In this document: in pieces, positions 36,654 through 48,600 of the stretch
Layout of the letters: the number at the start of each line of letters is the position of its first letter
Numbering within the stretch: position 1 is the first letter of the stretch
Source: Parietaria judaica
Taxonomy: Eukaryota; Streptophyta; Magnoliopsida; Rosales; Urticaceae
Reading direction: 5' to 3'
DNA length: 64,000 nt
NCBI GenBank assembly: GCA_954871525.1
Contig: OX940871.1
Coordinates: 15,158,532 to 15,222,531, forward strand
Program-made: the position numbers and the translations under genes
The notes under the pieces: generated by a model
The model's input: the letters and a program-made list of their open reading frames with translations, nothing else
What the model was told of the DNA's origin: nothing
The model's database searches: none

Positions 36654-37866
36654 CCTTACACTGTACTTTGCACACGAATTGATCAAGTCTTAGGTTAGGG
36701 CACAATTTGCAAACAAAAATCCTTAATCTATAGAGCGTATTCACATAAAATTTGGCTTTGAAACTGTAGTAACTTTTTACAGATTGTTCACAAGATAATT
36801 TGGTTCATAATGATAAAATTGATCATATAAAAAATTAAGAGCATTTAGGTAAACTACATAAACTTCATGACTCAGCTTTGCTTCCAAGAGTCAAAATCAC
36901 ACATTAAATTTTGTAAATTACATAAATCTAAAACGATCACAGTGTCATCAGTTATATTAACAAGTTAGAAGAAATAAACAAACAGTTTCAACACACAAAT
37001 GCATGCCTGGAATCACTCTACTTTGTTTCAGAATTCAATACACATTTCCGTTTTTTGACTTGCAATTTCACTTCAAACTTCGTACCCAATTTGTTGTATC
37101 ACATTATTACTTGTAAAAGGGAACATGAATTCCAAACCTAACAGTACTCTCTCATCAAGTATGGAGAATATGCCATATTAATTTAGGTGATTACTAATGG
37201 TAAAATCAAAAATCTGAAATACAGCTTGAAATGAGCTAAAAAATGGAGATTTGATTATATATATGAGCTGAGTGGGACAAGTACACTTGCTTTCTAAACT
37301 AACGTGATGAAGTATGGAAGAAGGAGATGATATTATATCAATCACAATATATTGTACATTATGTAATGAAAGATGTTGATTACCTCTGAGATTCAACGGA
37401 GATGAGAATGTCGGAGCGTCGATTGGCGATTCAAGGACGATGAGAGAAGCTCGGAATCAGAGGAGAGGAGAGCTCGTGGGTTAGGGCTCGAACCGTTTCT
37501 AGTGAAGGAGGTCGCGATTTGCAGAGTTAGGGCTCGAGGAGAAAACGCAGAGGAGAGCTCGGGATATAAGGAATAGTTAGGGCAGAGAGGAGAGCTCGAG
37601 GAAGAAGAAGCTCGCGATTTGGAGACAAGGCAGAAGGAGGAATCGCGAGACAGAAAACGCAGAGCTCGAGGAATCGCGAGAGAGAGAAGGAAAGCTAGGG
37701 CAAAGCTCGAGGGAGGAGAAGAGGGAGAAGAGGGAGAAAAGTGATTTGAGGGTAATTAAGGAAAACAAAGTTTAAAATGAGTATAATTTAGATTATTGAA
37801 ACTTTGAGTATTTTTTTAAATAGTTTGAATTTTATTGAGGATTTTGCTAATAAGCCTTTTAATAAT

Positions 37867-38224
37867 TCGATTGGACGCGAATTTCTATCATCCATCCCCA
37901 ACCCCAATCCAGATCTGTTTGGTGTTTTAAAGGTACATTTGTAAGACTATATAAAGTGAGAGAGGGTCCATGCAAACTTTTAAAAAATATGAAATAATCA
38001 TTTTATAAAATAAAAAATTATATTAAATATAGAAATACAAATTGACATTGTTGAAGGAGACAAATTTGTGGAAGAACAGTGAGTGAGAGAGTGCATCGTT
38101 TTTCGAGCTCCAAAGTGCGACCCACGTGATCAGTGATCTGTCTGCGCAGTAATGGCTGAAACCCAACAATGAAAATGAATGAGCCACACCTACTCTCTCT
38201 CTCTTCTTGAGCTAGAAACTCAAA
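37867..38224. other. Flank between MULE-1 and chitinase copy A
   Basis: No gene recognised. The last part is the presumed promoter region of the chitinase unit. Confidence 0.5.
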
Positions 38225-40600
38225 GCACACCATCGGAGGCGGAGCTTCTCTGCAACTGCATGTGTGAGTATGTGCTCTTCTTCTCCGATCTACAAGCGGC
38301 TTACTTTATCGGAACCTAATATTGTTCTTCTTAGGTGTTTGACGAAACCCCTCTTCTTAATTTCCAGATTCTGGAATTGGGATTGCTTGGGTTTGATCAT
38401 TGTTGTTACGAGTATGAAACCACAAGCACTGGTTGTATAAGAGTGAGAAATGTGGTTTAATTTCATCATCATTGCTCTTCCTTGCATGCACATATAAGCA
38501 ACTTTGTGGAATTGAAGTACAAAAATAATTTTGGACTTTGAGGTTTTTAGTTACTGAATGTTACAAGAGGGGTGTTTGATGGGCTGTGATTGAGTTATTT
38601 TCTCTGGAACATGTTTTACGGCCCGAAATCGATCTCGAGAGGTGGGAGCATTGTGAACGATCACTGACTCCCCTTTTCATTAGTTTAAGGCCACTTGAAA
38701 TAGACCACTGGATTACAACATGCTTGTCATGGAAGAAGATATGAACATTATATAGCTTATAATGACATATAATGTAATGCTCTATTTAGTGCTACTAATA
38801 AGTATAAAAAAATGTGATATTGTTTGGAAAATGACGTGTAGACCGGTTAACTTAATCCCATGAATACTTGACGGGAAACAACGGATTTTTTGGGCTAAGT
38901 TTATTTTTCTATGGATTTATCATGTTTGTGATACATACGTTTACATGTTCTTTAGACTATAAGCATTACGTAATGCCTTGACGTTTTTATGCAGGCTAGA
39001 ATTCGAATCTGATCGTGGATAATCCGACTTTGCAAAATCATAAAATGTCACTCCAAAGTTTATGTTGCTCCCCAATCAGCTGTTCCACCGCGAAGGTCAA
39101 TAATCTTGTTACTCCAATAAGATCAACCCAATCATCACAGGTCTCCAACTTCATAATCAAATCCAATCTCAGGTTTGTTACTCTATTTCGATTTCGTATC
39201 TTTTTGCTCCAGAATGAATGTTTGAGTTGAGATTAACGGGTAAAATCATGGATATTGAATCTTGAGTTCCGAAAAGGGAAATAGTAATGGTCGCTTCTAG
39301 TCCATTCTGTGCAAATCATGCTTGAAACTAATTACAAGGTTGAACTGCTAAACTTGTGAATGGCAAGGTTGAATCACTCAGCAAGAGAAGATGAAGATGA
39401 TTATGGAAAGCACAAAAGCGTTTCACTGGTTCGCAGCAACCAGGTTGTATCGGGCTCCTCCACTGAAGACTCTGGCGAAGCTCCGGTTTCCTCTCCGGCA
39501 GTACTGGACGTAAGTGACATCATCACTGAAGAGTTGTTTGAGGAGATGTTTCCGTACCGGAACGACCGTCGGTGCCCGGCCAAAGGTTTCTACACTTACG
39601 AGGCTTTCCTGACCGCCGCCAGGCGGTTTCCGGCCTTCGGTAACACTGGTACCATGGAAGCTCGCCGGAGAGAGCTTGCCGCTTTCTTTGGCCAAACATC
39701 GCATGAAACTAGGGGTATGACTTCGTAATTGTACAATAGCTTCGCTAATTGTTTGCTTAGGATTTACAAAATAATCACTCTTATTGTAGTACTAGTACTA
39801 AACAACATTACTTGGATTTGGCTGCTTTTTTTATTATGTGTTTGGAGCGTTCTTAGGCCTGCTTTTCTGAGTGTTTTGGAAGCTGTTTGGGTCCTGTTAT
39901 AAACATATTTTTTAATTTGGGTCTAAATTATACGGGTTTGTAAGAAAAATTATGCTTAACTTGAAAGGTACTGAAAAGTTTTTCATTTCTTTATTCTGTT
40001 TACACTTTCTCAGGACACGTACATACAACCAAACAGTTCCATCGGTTTTTAACTTTCAGGAAATTAAAAATTAACCAACGTTCAATTACTTATTTAAATT
40101 TGTATGTTTTAACACATTCAGGAGGATGGAGAGACGCACCGGGAGGGAGATACGTGTGGGGGTATTGCCATATTAGGCAAATGAACCCGCCAAGCGACTA
40201 TTGCGTGGAAAGTAAGAAATGGCCTGCTGTTCCCGGCCAGAAATACTACGGCCGAGGACCCATCCAGCTCACCTTGTAAGTACTCATCCCTCCCGCTATT
40301 CCCGCCATCCCCATGCCAGTCGATAATTACCAAGCTAGCTTCGTCTACGGGACTCGAAACTCGGAAGAGATGCCATTTTCTTGGATATGTCAGCAATAGG
40401 ACTAAACACTCTAACCGTAACATTGGCCTGAGTGACTAGCGGGCCGAAACTCAGTTTATGGTTTATTTTGCGGAGTCATTTATTTTACACAATTTAAATC
40501 AGGCAATTTATTATTCATTCATTAAATTTAATTGTTGTAATTAGAAAAACTTTTTTGAAAAAGCCACTTGAAACTATTAAGGTTATTCTCATTAATGAAA
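38225..40600. repeat. Segmental duplication, copy A (chitinase region)
   Basis: Matches 60834-64000 in the same orientation over the 5' leader exon, leader intron, first coding exon, chitinase exons 2-3 and the intervening introns. The offset is about 22.5-23.4 kb and grows where copy B has gained DNA. It is a direct duplication that later accumulated transposons between the copies. Confidence 0.9.
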
Positions 40601-41298
40601 AACTATCTTTCAACCAAATTACTCTAATCTCTCTCGAGCGAAGATAGATTAGAGTTTGTGTGAAAGATTGGTGCCTTTGAGAGTTTTTCTTTTCTTTTCA
40701 CGAGATCTCGATCATTTACTGTGTTACATTGTTTAAAAAACACGAAGATCCATTCCTTCTAAGATCATAAACAGATCTGAAATTTGAGTTTACACAGATA
40801 ACTATTATTCCGGTTTGCCAACTCTTGAAAGCCTAATACTAATTCCGAATCAGCAACTGGAATTACGGGCAAGCTGGGAACTATTTGGGCCTGGACCTGC
40901 TGAGCAATCCGGACTTGGTGGCCTCCGACGCTGTCGTCTCCTTCAGTGCCGCCTTGTGGTTTTGGATGACTCCACAGGTACACTTATCAAGTGGGCCGGG
41001 CCTCATTTTTCTCGTAACTCAGCGTTTTTCACACCGGGATGTACAACTATAATTGCAGGAAAACAAACCTTCCTGTCATGATGTCATCCTCGGGGCGTGG
41101 GACCCGAACGAGGCTGACCTGGCGGTGAACCGGCTCCCTGGCTATGGCATACTGACGAACATCATCAATCCGGGAGAGTGCGGCCATGGCGCCGACAACA
41201 GGGTAGCGAGTCGGATTGCGTTCTACGAGAGGTACTGCGACATGCTCGGAGTGAGCCCGGGCGATAATTTGGATTGCTACGAGCAGTGTAGATTTTGA
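39045..41298 (+). CDS. GH19 chitinase-like protein, copy A, with Gln at the second catalytic Glu
   Basis: Catalytic-domain protein of plant class I/II chitinases (hydrolysis of chitin by inversion). Exons: 39045-39172 (optional leader), 39368-39714, 40122-40275, 40854-40977 and 41059-41298; frames join throughout. With the leader the product is 330 residues. Starting instead at the ATG at 39360 gives 290. Family motifs are [28 protein letters not shown] (first catalytic Glu present), [20 protein letters not shown] and [17 protein letters not shown]. At the second catalytic position the codon at 40178-40180 is CAA (GYCHIRQMN), so Gln replaces Glu, and hydrolysis should be severely reduced. There is no chitin-binding domain and no signal peptide. 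The leader exon, [17 protein letters not shown]..., is Ser/Thr-rich and transit-peptide-like. The splice acceptor joining it (gcaag) is weak. A leader intron at about 38260-38995 is inferred. Confidence 0.82.
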
Positions 41299-41574
41299 AT
41301 ATCAACAGGTTGATGCAGGTGGTTTGGTTTGAATCCCTGCAATGTCATTTTACTTTTCTAGGTCTATTTGGAGCAAGTGAATATGACTGAGGTAGAAGCT
41401 AATATGTTATTTTGGCTTTCGCCGGTAATATATAATACATATAAAATATGTACGTTATTAATTTATGGAGTGATATTTTAATAGCGTTAGTTAGTATTAG
41501 GATCATGTAAAATTACAAAATTACCCTAATCCTAACCAAACTGGTTTTTTCTATCCATTGATTTCCCTTAGAAG

Positions 41575-41975
41575 TTACAAATCCTGTCATTCCGTAGCTG
41601 TAAACGTCGGACTTGTGCGATACCTCTCCGAAGTTTCTGCTGAAAACTTCGGGGGGCGATATAGCCCATCGTCCGTCTTGGGATCAACATTGATATGGCG
41701 CTTTCTTGCTTGGTACAAATGTTGGCAAGACCACAGTCTGATATTTTGGGGACAGAATTTGCGTCGAGAAGAATGTCTGTGAGGCTTTATGTCGAAATGG
41801 ACGATCCAGTGTTGCAATCGCGATGCAAGTACTCGAGTCCCCTTGCAATTCCAAGTGAGATTTGGTAGTGTTTTTCCCAATTCAAGTAGCGGCTACCTTC
41901 GGCTGCATTGGTTTCATCAAACACGAACTTTTCAAGAGAGCCGTTGGGCATGAACTCGTAGATTTATATGAGTAT
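41575..41975 (-). pseudogene. LRK10L/PR5K-type receptor-kinase fragment
   Basis: In shifting frames the minus strand encodes [35 protein letters not shown] and a stretch recalling NILLDENFCPKISDFG, then FSRNFGEVSHKSDVYSYG. This is the central catalytic part of a rust-resistance-kinase-like (LRK10L) Ser/Thr kinase. The HFDIKPH variant of the HRD loop is typical of that family. Frame breaks, no N-lobe, no ectodomain: a dead fragment 3' of the chitinase. Confidence 0.8.
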
Positions 41976-42239
41976 ATGCGGGATGCTGTTATTATTAGAG
42001 TCTGATAATTTTTTTCCGGCAATAAGAACACAAAAAATTAATTACCGTTATTTTTTGGAAGAAAATTGCTACTTTTGCCGATAATATAAAAAAGCCACTA
42101 ATGAGGGAAAGAATTGGCTAAAAGACCTCTTTAGAGATGTCGTTCGCTCCCTACCCTCGTTATAACATTTTATTTCTCTTACATTTATTTTTCGCTCTGA
42201 TAAATACAAGTTGCGAGTTCTCATTTATTTTTTATCCAC

Positions 42240-44150
42240 TATTTTGTGAAATTACTACTTTGCCCTTTGGTAGTTGATCCATTTATTATTTTTTACATTT
42301 TCTTTTTCAAATATATTCTCGTCTCCTCTTCACTTCGACGCTTTGTATTCCCTAGATCATCTCTTCAGACTCCGAACGTTTTCTCTTCTCCATCGTACTC
42401 CTCGTCCATCTGTTCTGTTCATTCTGGTTCGAGAACGACTTCGCGCCACTCGGCTTTCTTCTGTTTGCTTTCCTGGCACAGGACGATCCTTTCAGCGACG
42501 AGTTTCTCCGATCATCCTTTATCCTCCCCAGAGCCACACAAATGGAGGTACCCATTTATTTTTTGAGAACCTACGCTTTGTTTCGACTGTTTGAATCGTA
42601 ATGATGTTAGGGTTTATACTGTTGTTTACGTAGAACGAGAGTAGGGTTGGTTCTGTACGAATTGCAGAAATACCGCTAGAAGTTCGTCGTTGGTCCGAAT
42701 ATAATGCATTACCGCTATGTAAACATAAACGATTTTTGTACGTAGAAATACCGCTAGATATCTTACCATTACCGCTAGGGTTTATACTGATGTAATTATG
42801 ATTTGTTTATTAGCCTTCAAATGCTTGGAGATGTTTTATTGAAGAAAATGATTTGTACCACTTTCGACTGGAGACCGATGAAGGGAACTTCCGTCGGATT
42901 ACTGATCTGATCAAGTCACGATTGACCGCAAATGAGCTTCAGTGGTTTCGGACTACCCAATTTGGGCCTCTCTTGGATGTCCCCACTTTCTTTCAGTTTT
43001 CTGAAAGGGTGATCAGAAACTTGTTTTGCAGAATCTTGGCAAAACAAAGGCATAGGGAGATGTGGATGACGGTGAACCATGTTCCACTATGATACTCCAT
43101 TGACGAGTTTCAGATCATCACTGGTCTCATATGTGAAAACATTCCAGATATGTTTACAAATTGCAATTATGAATGCCCACATTGGGAATACGTCCCCCAT
43201 TGTACCTCGTCGGTTAGAGAATGAATGTCCCTTCCTACAGAAGGAGAAGTCCCACTCAACGCACTCGAGGTCCGCTTAATGTTGGGTCTCACTCTGGGAA
43301 ATGCTGATAGGAAGAGGTTGGTGTGCTTGTGCTTCGTCTACGGAGTTCTGTTATCCGGGTCCAGAATCCCCGACCTAGTTTGGGCGTTCGTGGAGGACCT
43401 CGACTCCTTCGTACAATATCCTTCGGGCCGGAGCTCATACACATATGCATTAAAGAATCTCGTGAAGACGGCAACCGTGGAACTATCAGAAAATATGCCT
43501 GAGGATAATCCTGATGTGGCTCAGAATAATCCTGGTGTGCCTATAATGCCCACGATAACCATTCGGGGGTTCCTCTTCCCACTTCAGGTATATGTGAAAT
43601 ATTTTACTTAGTTAGCGGTATTACAGTGGCCTTCATATATATCCAACTATGACATATTTATTTTCTTGCAGGTTTAGCGTACGAGTGTTTGTCGGGTGTG
43701 TAAAGAGCCGAGGCGGTCCGTCGTGAGGGATATTCAAGACCGCGTATCTACAAATGGGCAACGAATCTAGGGCATATCGAACCAAGTATCCTTGATAATG
43801 GAATTCCCGATTACGGGGATGGTGATCCGACGGTTGGTTGATATATGTTGATAGCGAAACCATTTTGATTTATGGAAGTAAAGAATAGATTTATTAATTC
43901 TAACTTTTAATATTTATAGGGACAATTGAGTATGCTACTGCGGACGGAAGTAGAAAATTGTCAACACATGCCGCTGCCGCCACAAGGAGTACCGTACCCT
44001 GAACTTGAGTTGGAAGATTTTTTTTAAGGACGAGGAGGACAACAGGATGGAGATGAACAAATATAAAGAGGAGAAAGAGAACGAGGATGACGATGATGTT
44101 TATATACGCCATGTTTTAGTATGTTTTAATATTTTGGACTAGGATAGAAG
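42240..44150 (+). pseudogene. DUF1985 gene relic D1 of MULE-2
   Basis: A likely first exon ends ATGGAG|GT near 42541. A larger exon from about 42813 encodes FRLETDEGNFRRITDLIKSR, FGPLLDVP, FSERVIRNLFCRI and MWMTVNHVP, the DUF1985 pattern. A TGA at 43090-43092 and frame shifts before 43225 break it. Later exons continue with VCLCFVYGVLLSG and LVWAFVEDLDSFVQYP, and a tail exon starts gacaattgagta near 43920. It is a diverged relative of the intact DUF1985 gene at 33636-36653, on the other strand. The introns contain TACCGCTA motifs. Confidence 0.7.
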
Positions 44151-44519
44151 AATAGATGAATTTGTATCTATCTTTTGTAATATTTTGGACAACTATGTCA
44201 ATTTAACAATGGTAATTTTGGAACTCAGATTTTAGTTGTATTAGAAAACGTTTCCGCTGTATGTAACACCCCCATTAGTCATTAAAGTTGTGATTACCGC
44301 CATATTAATATTTTTTCCCGCTAGTTACTAAACTTGCTCTTACCGCTAGCCATTATTCATGCTCTTACCACTAGTTACTAAACTTGCTCTTACCGCTAGT
44401 TACTAAACTTGGACTTACTACAAGCTATTTACATCGCTCTTACCGCTATAACTAATTGTGTTCCCGTTAGTAAATTTAAATCACTCCCGCTAGCTGTTCG
44501 TTTATCGAAATTACTAGTT

Positions 44520-46360
44520 TACTCTTTGGTAGTTGAGCGGTGGGCGATTTATTTTCATTACCCTCATTTTATTTTATAGTTTTTTTCAAACACAATCTCA
44601 CTTATTCTTGTGATTAATGCACTTTGACGCTTTCTATTCCCATTCCGACTCCGAAACATTTTTCTCTTTCCATCGTACTATCCTCGTTGCAACAAGGGTT
44701 TCTTTTCTTTGCTTTTCCGGCGATCATCGTCTTCATCCTCCCCAAAGCCACATAAATGGAGGTAATCTTTTATTGTTTGTGAAACCCGTACTTTGTTTCG
44801 ACTCGTAACGATGTTGGGGTTTACTCATTTTACATTCAATATACTATACTGTGTGGTTGACGAAGAAGAACGAGTGTAGGGTTGGTTCTGTATCTGTTAG
44901 AGCAATACTGCTCTCTATTCACGCTCCGTTCACAGAATACCGCTACAAGTTCACCGCTAGGTATCTATTTACACCGCGTTTTATATTTCCGATAGCGGTT
45001 TTCCGTTGCTCCCTATATACCTTTATACCGCTATGTATAATTTCTAGAAACTAATCAAGTTATGATTTGTTTTTTCGCGGAAATAGCTATATAATATCCT
45101 AGCGCCGGATGAGTTGTACGACTGTGAGGTCGTCACCGAGGAAGCAAACTTCTCCACGATCACGAATATGATTAAGGAGAACCTGAATGTGGGAGAGACT
45201 GAGTGGTTTCGGAGAACACACTTTGGACCTCTATTAGATGTCCCATGCACTACAAATTCTCTCCCTAACTGTTTGGAATTTGATTTCGAGAAGCACTACA
45301 CATCAAGTGCCATGTGAGGTGTGGATGTTGGTGAACAATGTTCCATTACGATACGGGGTTCGAGAATTTGCCATCATCACCGGGCTGAATTGCGCACCCC
45401 TGCCGAGCATTGAAGCTATCGTTAGACAACCAGAAAAGAACGAATCATTCAAGAAACGGATGTGGCCAAATGCAGGCCCAAATGTCACATTCAATATGGT
45501 GCTGGACGAATTAGATAACAATCATCTTTATCCGGTTGTGAGCAATGAGGACAGGAGAAGGTTGGCATGCCTCAACTTCGTCTTCGGGGTGTTGTTACCC
45601 CATCCTGGTGAAACTATTTTGCATGTGGACTACTTGCGCTTGGTGGAGGACCTTGACGTATTCGCTCAATATCCTTGGGGTTGAGAGTCATTCCTAGGAT
45701 CGGTACGGAATATCCAGATTAGAGCAGTTAAGGAGTTGCAAAAAAACATCCCTAGACAAGGACGAGAGACCCCGATGATGACAGTTTCGGGGTTCATACA
45801 TCCGCTTCTGGTATATATGTAATGGTTCAAAGTTATTTATTCACAATCGACATCTTATGTGCGAATTTAACGTGTTAAAATTCATGCAGATTTTGGCATA
45901 CGAGTGTTTGCCTGGTCTGGCGCATGTCTTAACGGACCGAAGGAGTCCGAGGAGGCACCTCTTATGTGCAAATGGAAAACGCGTCCAGTCGGGAATATTG
46001 AACTTCACTGCCTGTCAATTAAAAACGCTATTTTGCATGGGGCGGATCCGAGGGTAGTTTGATCTATTGAAAATTTATCAATATCAACTATGATTTTGGA
46101 AAATAACAATACTCTATAATTTGCAGGGACAATTGAGTGTACTAATTCCTACGGAGATGGAAGCTGAGTTACCGCATATAAACTCCCTCGATCATCCCTT
46201 TGTACCTTAACACCCAATGTTGGAGGAGCTCGTGCAGGCATTGGAACGTGGTGAAAATATCGTCCAGCGACCGTACTATCCGTTGCCGTTGCCACCGCCA
46301 CCGCCACCTCCACAGTCACCAGCGGAGACCGAAGAAGCTACTTCCTTATCGGGATAAATC
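44520..46360 (+). pseudogene. DUF1985 gene relic D2 of MULE-2 (tandem duplicate of D1)
   Basis: Same order as D1, about 2.2 kb downstream: cacataaATGGAG|GT near 44760; an exon from about 45107 with DCEVVTEEANFSTITNMIKE and FGPLLDVP; after a frame shift, CEVWMLVNNVPLRYGVREFA and IITGLNC; then LACLNFVFGVLLP and RLVEDLDVFAQYPWG. An in-frame TGA follows at 45682-45684, after which coding-like sequence continues. A tail exon starting gacaattgagtg (46127) is Pro-rich. The D1 and D2 leaders share gaaattacta-t-tttg and gcactttgacgc-like blocks, supporting tandem duplication. Confidence 0.7.
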
Positions 46361-46554
46361 TATGTTTTTTTTTGGACTATGTTTTTTTTAATCATATTTT
46401 TTTTACTAGCATATTTTTATTTTGGACTAGTAGTAGTATGTTTTAGACTAGTATGTTTTGATTCTCGCTAGTAATATTATAATATTACGTGGTACTATTC
46501 TAAATATTACCTATAATATAACTACCTCTAAATATTACCTACTAATGCTAGTGA

Positions 46555-47985
46555 TAAGTGAGATGGATAATAGCTGGGTACCGCTGAGTATTCCCTACTA
46601 GATCAATTCGTGCACGTATGCGAAGCAATGCATGTTTCAATAAGGTTCAGTAACCTTTATTTCTCCATCAAAACTACTTACCGCTAATTAATTAACGTAT
46701 CCGCCGCTAGACACCCGAAGCAATACCGCTAGATGTTACCTACTAGAGGTTGGTCACTAAACACCTAGAGGTATCGTAGCGGAATGATAGTAGGAATGGG
46801 GAAGTTCAGTGTTTCTATCATATGGATTCATTTTGCCGTCAATGTTCATTATTAGGTTCACCGTGACAACTATTGGAAAATGAGATGGATAATAGGCGGA
46901 TAATGAGTTTGATAAAAGAACTAGCTAGTTTGTTGGATCATAAAACAAGTCTATATCAATCGTGCACGTATGTGAAGCAATGCATGTTTCAATCCATCAA
47001 TTCTTTCTTATTTCCACTTAAAAGGGTTTAACACTATTAAATAAGGTTCAGTAACCTTAATTTCTCCATCAAAACTACTTACCGCTAATTAATTTACGTA
47101 TCCGCCGCTAGACACCCGAAGCAATACCGCTAGATGTTACCTACTAGAGGTTGGTCACTAAACACCTAGAGGTATCGTAGCGGGATGATAGTGGGAATGG
47201 GGAAGTTAAGTGTTTCTATCATATGGATTCATTTTTCCGTCAATGTGAATTATTAGGTTCACCGTGACAAGTTGACAACTATTGGTAAGTGAGATGGATA
47301 ATAGGCGGATAATGAGTATGATAAAAGAACTAGCTAGTTCGTTGGATCATAGAACAAGTCTATATCACTCGTGCACGTATGCGAAGCAATGCATGTTTCA
47401 ATCCATCAATTCTTTCTTATTTCTACTTTAAAAGGTTTAACACTATTAAATAAGGTTCAGTAACCTTAATTTCTGCATCAAAACTACTTACCGCTAATTA
47501 ATTTACGTATCCGCCGCTAGACATCCGAAGCAATACCTCTAGATGTTACCTACTAGAGGTGGTCACTAAACACCTAGAGGTATCGTACCGGGATGATAGT
47601 AGGAATGAGGAAGTTCAGTGTTTCTATCATATGGATTCATTTTGCCCTCAATGTGCATTATTAGGTTCACCGTGACAACTATTGGTTAGTGAGATGGATA
47701 ATAGGCGGATAATGAGTATGATAAAAGAACTAGCTAGTTCGTTGGATCATAGAACAAGTATATATCACTCGTGCACGTATGCGAAACAATGCATGTTTCA
47801 ATCCATCAATTCTTTCTTATTTACACTTAAAAGGGTTTAACACTATTAAATAAGGTTCAGTAACCTTAATTTCTCCATCAATACTACTTACCGCTAATTA
47901 ATTTACGTATCCGCCGTTAGACACCCGAAGCAATACCGCTAGATGTTACCTACGAGAGGTGGTCACTAAACACCTATATAGAGGT
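46555..47985. repeat. About 400-bp tandem repeat, 3.5 copies, with TACCGCTA motifs
   Basis: Anchors cgtgcacgtatg recur at about 46609, 46961, 47370 and 47770, so periods are 352, 409 and 400 bp. Each copy includes ccgccgctagacacccgaag, gcaataccgctagatg and aggttcaccgtgacaa. No coding frame. Confidence 0.9.
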
Positions 47986-48600
47986 ATCCGTTTAACCGTT
48001 AGTGTTTCTCATATACCGCAAAATAATTCCTCTTACCGCCAATGTTCGTGTAAATACCAATATACCCTCACTAGTACTATAAAATGGAAACGAGGAAAAC
48101 CTAAATGTTCAATCTCAATTCGCCGTTTTACATTACCACTTTGTGAAACCCTAATCCATACTCCATACCCCTTTTGGAACCCTCATACAAATCTAGATTT
48201 TTCTGTAACCCAAGTCTAACATGTTTGAGCTCAAACACCTAAGGCTTTCCATTCAAAAAAAAAAAAATTACCTAAAGCGGATGTTTGTCAATGCGCCCCC
48301 GTCTCCGCCACCGTCGTAAGATTTCTTTAAACCATTTATCTATTCTCACTTTTTTTAAAAATATTATCCTTATTCTAACTTCCTTGTTTATTTGTCTCCT
48401 GTATATTAGTGAACGACTTAACTAAGCCATTATGCTACCCAAAAAAATAGCTGGTATGAGCAGGACCGAAATCGCAAGACTTTGGATAGGTCTCTGAAAC
48501 ACATTGGTCAGAATAAGCTTTGCATAAAGAGACTGCATTAGCTGTGACAACGTTAATCTGGCCTATACTTTCTTAAAAATTATTAGCTGTGACAACGGTG

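Larger units (their letters stand above)
24437..37857. mobile_element. Mutator-like transposon MULE-1, 13.4 kb, with 9-bp target duplication
   Basis: The left end GGGCTTTTTAGC is mirrored by GCTAATAAGCCT at the right. Similarity of the ends extends about 100 bp inward with many mismatches. The perfect 9-bp duplication tttaataat at 24428-24436 and 37858-37866 is the Mutator size. Cargo: a MULE transposase pseudogene (plus, from 25644) and an uninterrupted DUF1985 gene (minus, 36653-33636), arranged convergently. Each has an inferred non-coding first exon near its own end: donors at about 24866 on the plus strand and about 37382 on the minus strand. Introns and spacers carry arrays of the GTAAC/GTTAC dyad. 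A 2.25-kb hAT (29141-31390) is inserted inside, so the original element was about 11.2 kb. The segment 37390-37750, purine-rich on the plus strand, is leader and terminal region and shows no other gene. Confidence 0.9.

Noticed and set aside
42246..42594. Overlapping 106-codon plus-strand ORFs
   Set aside because: Ser/Phe-rich leader DNA of the D1 relic. The two frames overlap and neither resembles a protein.
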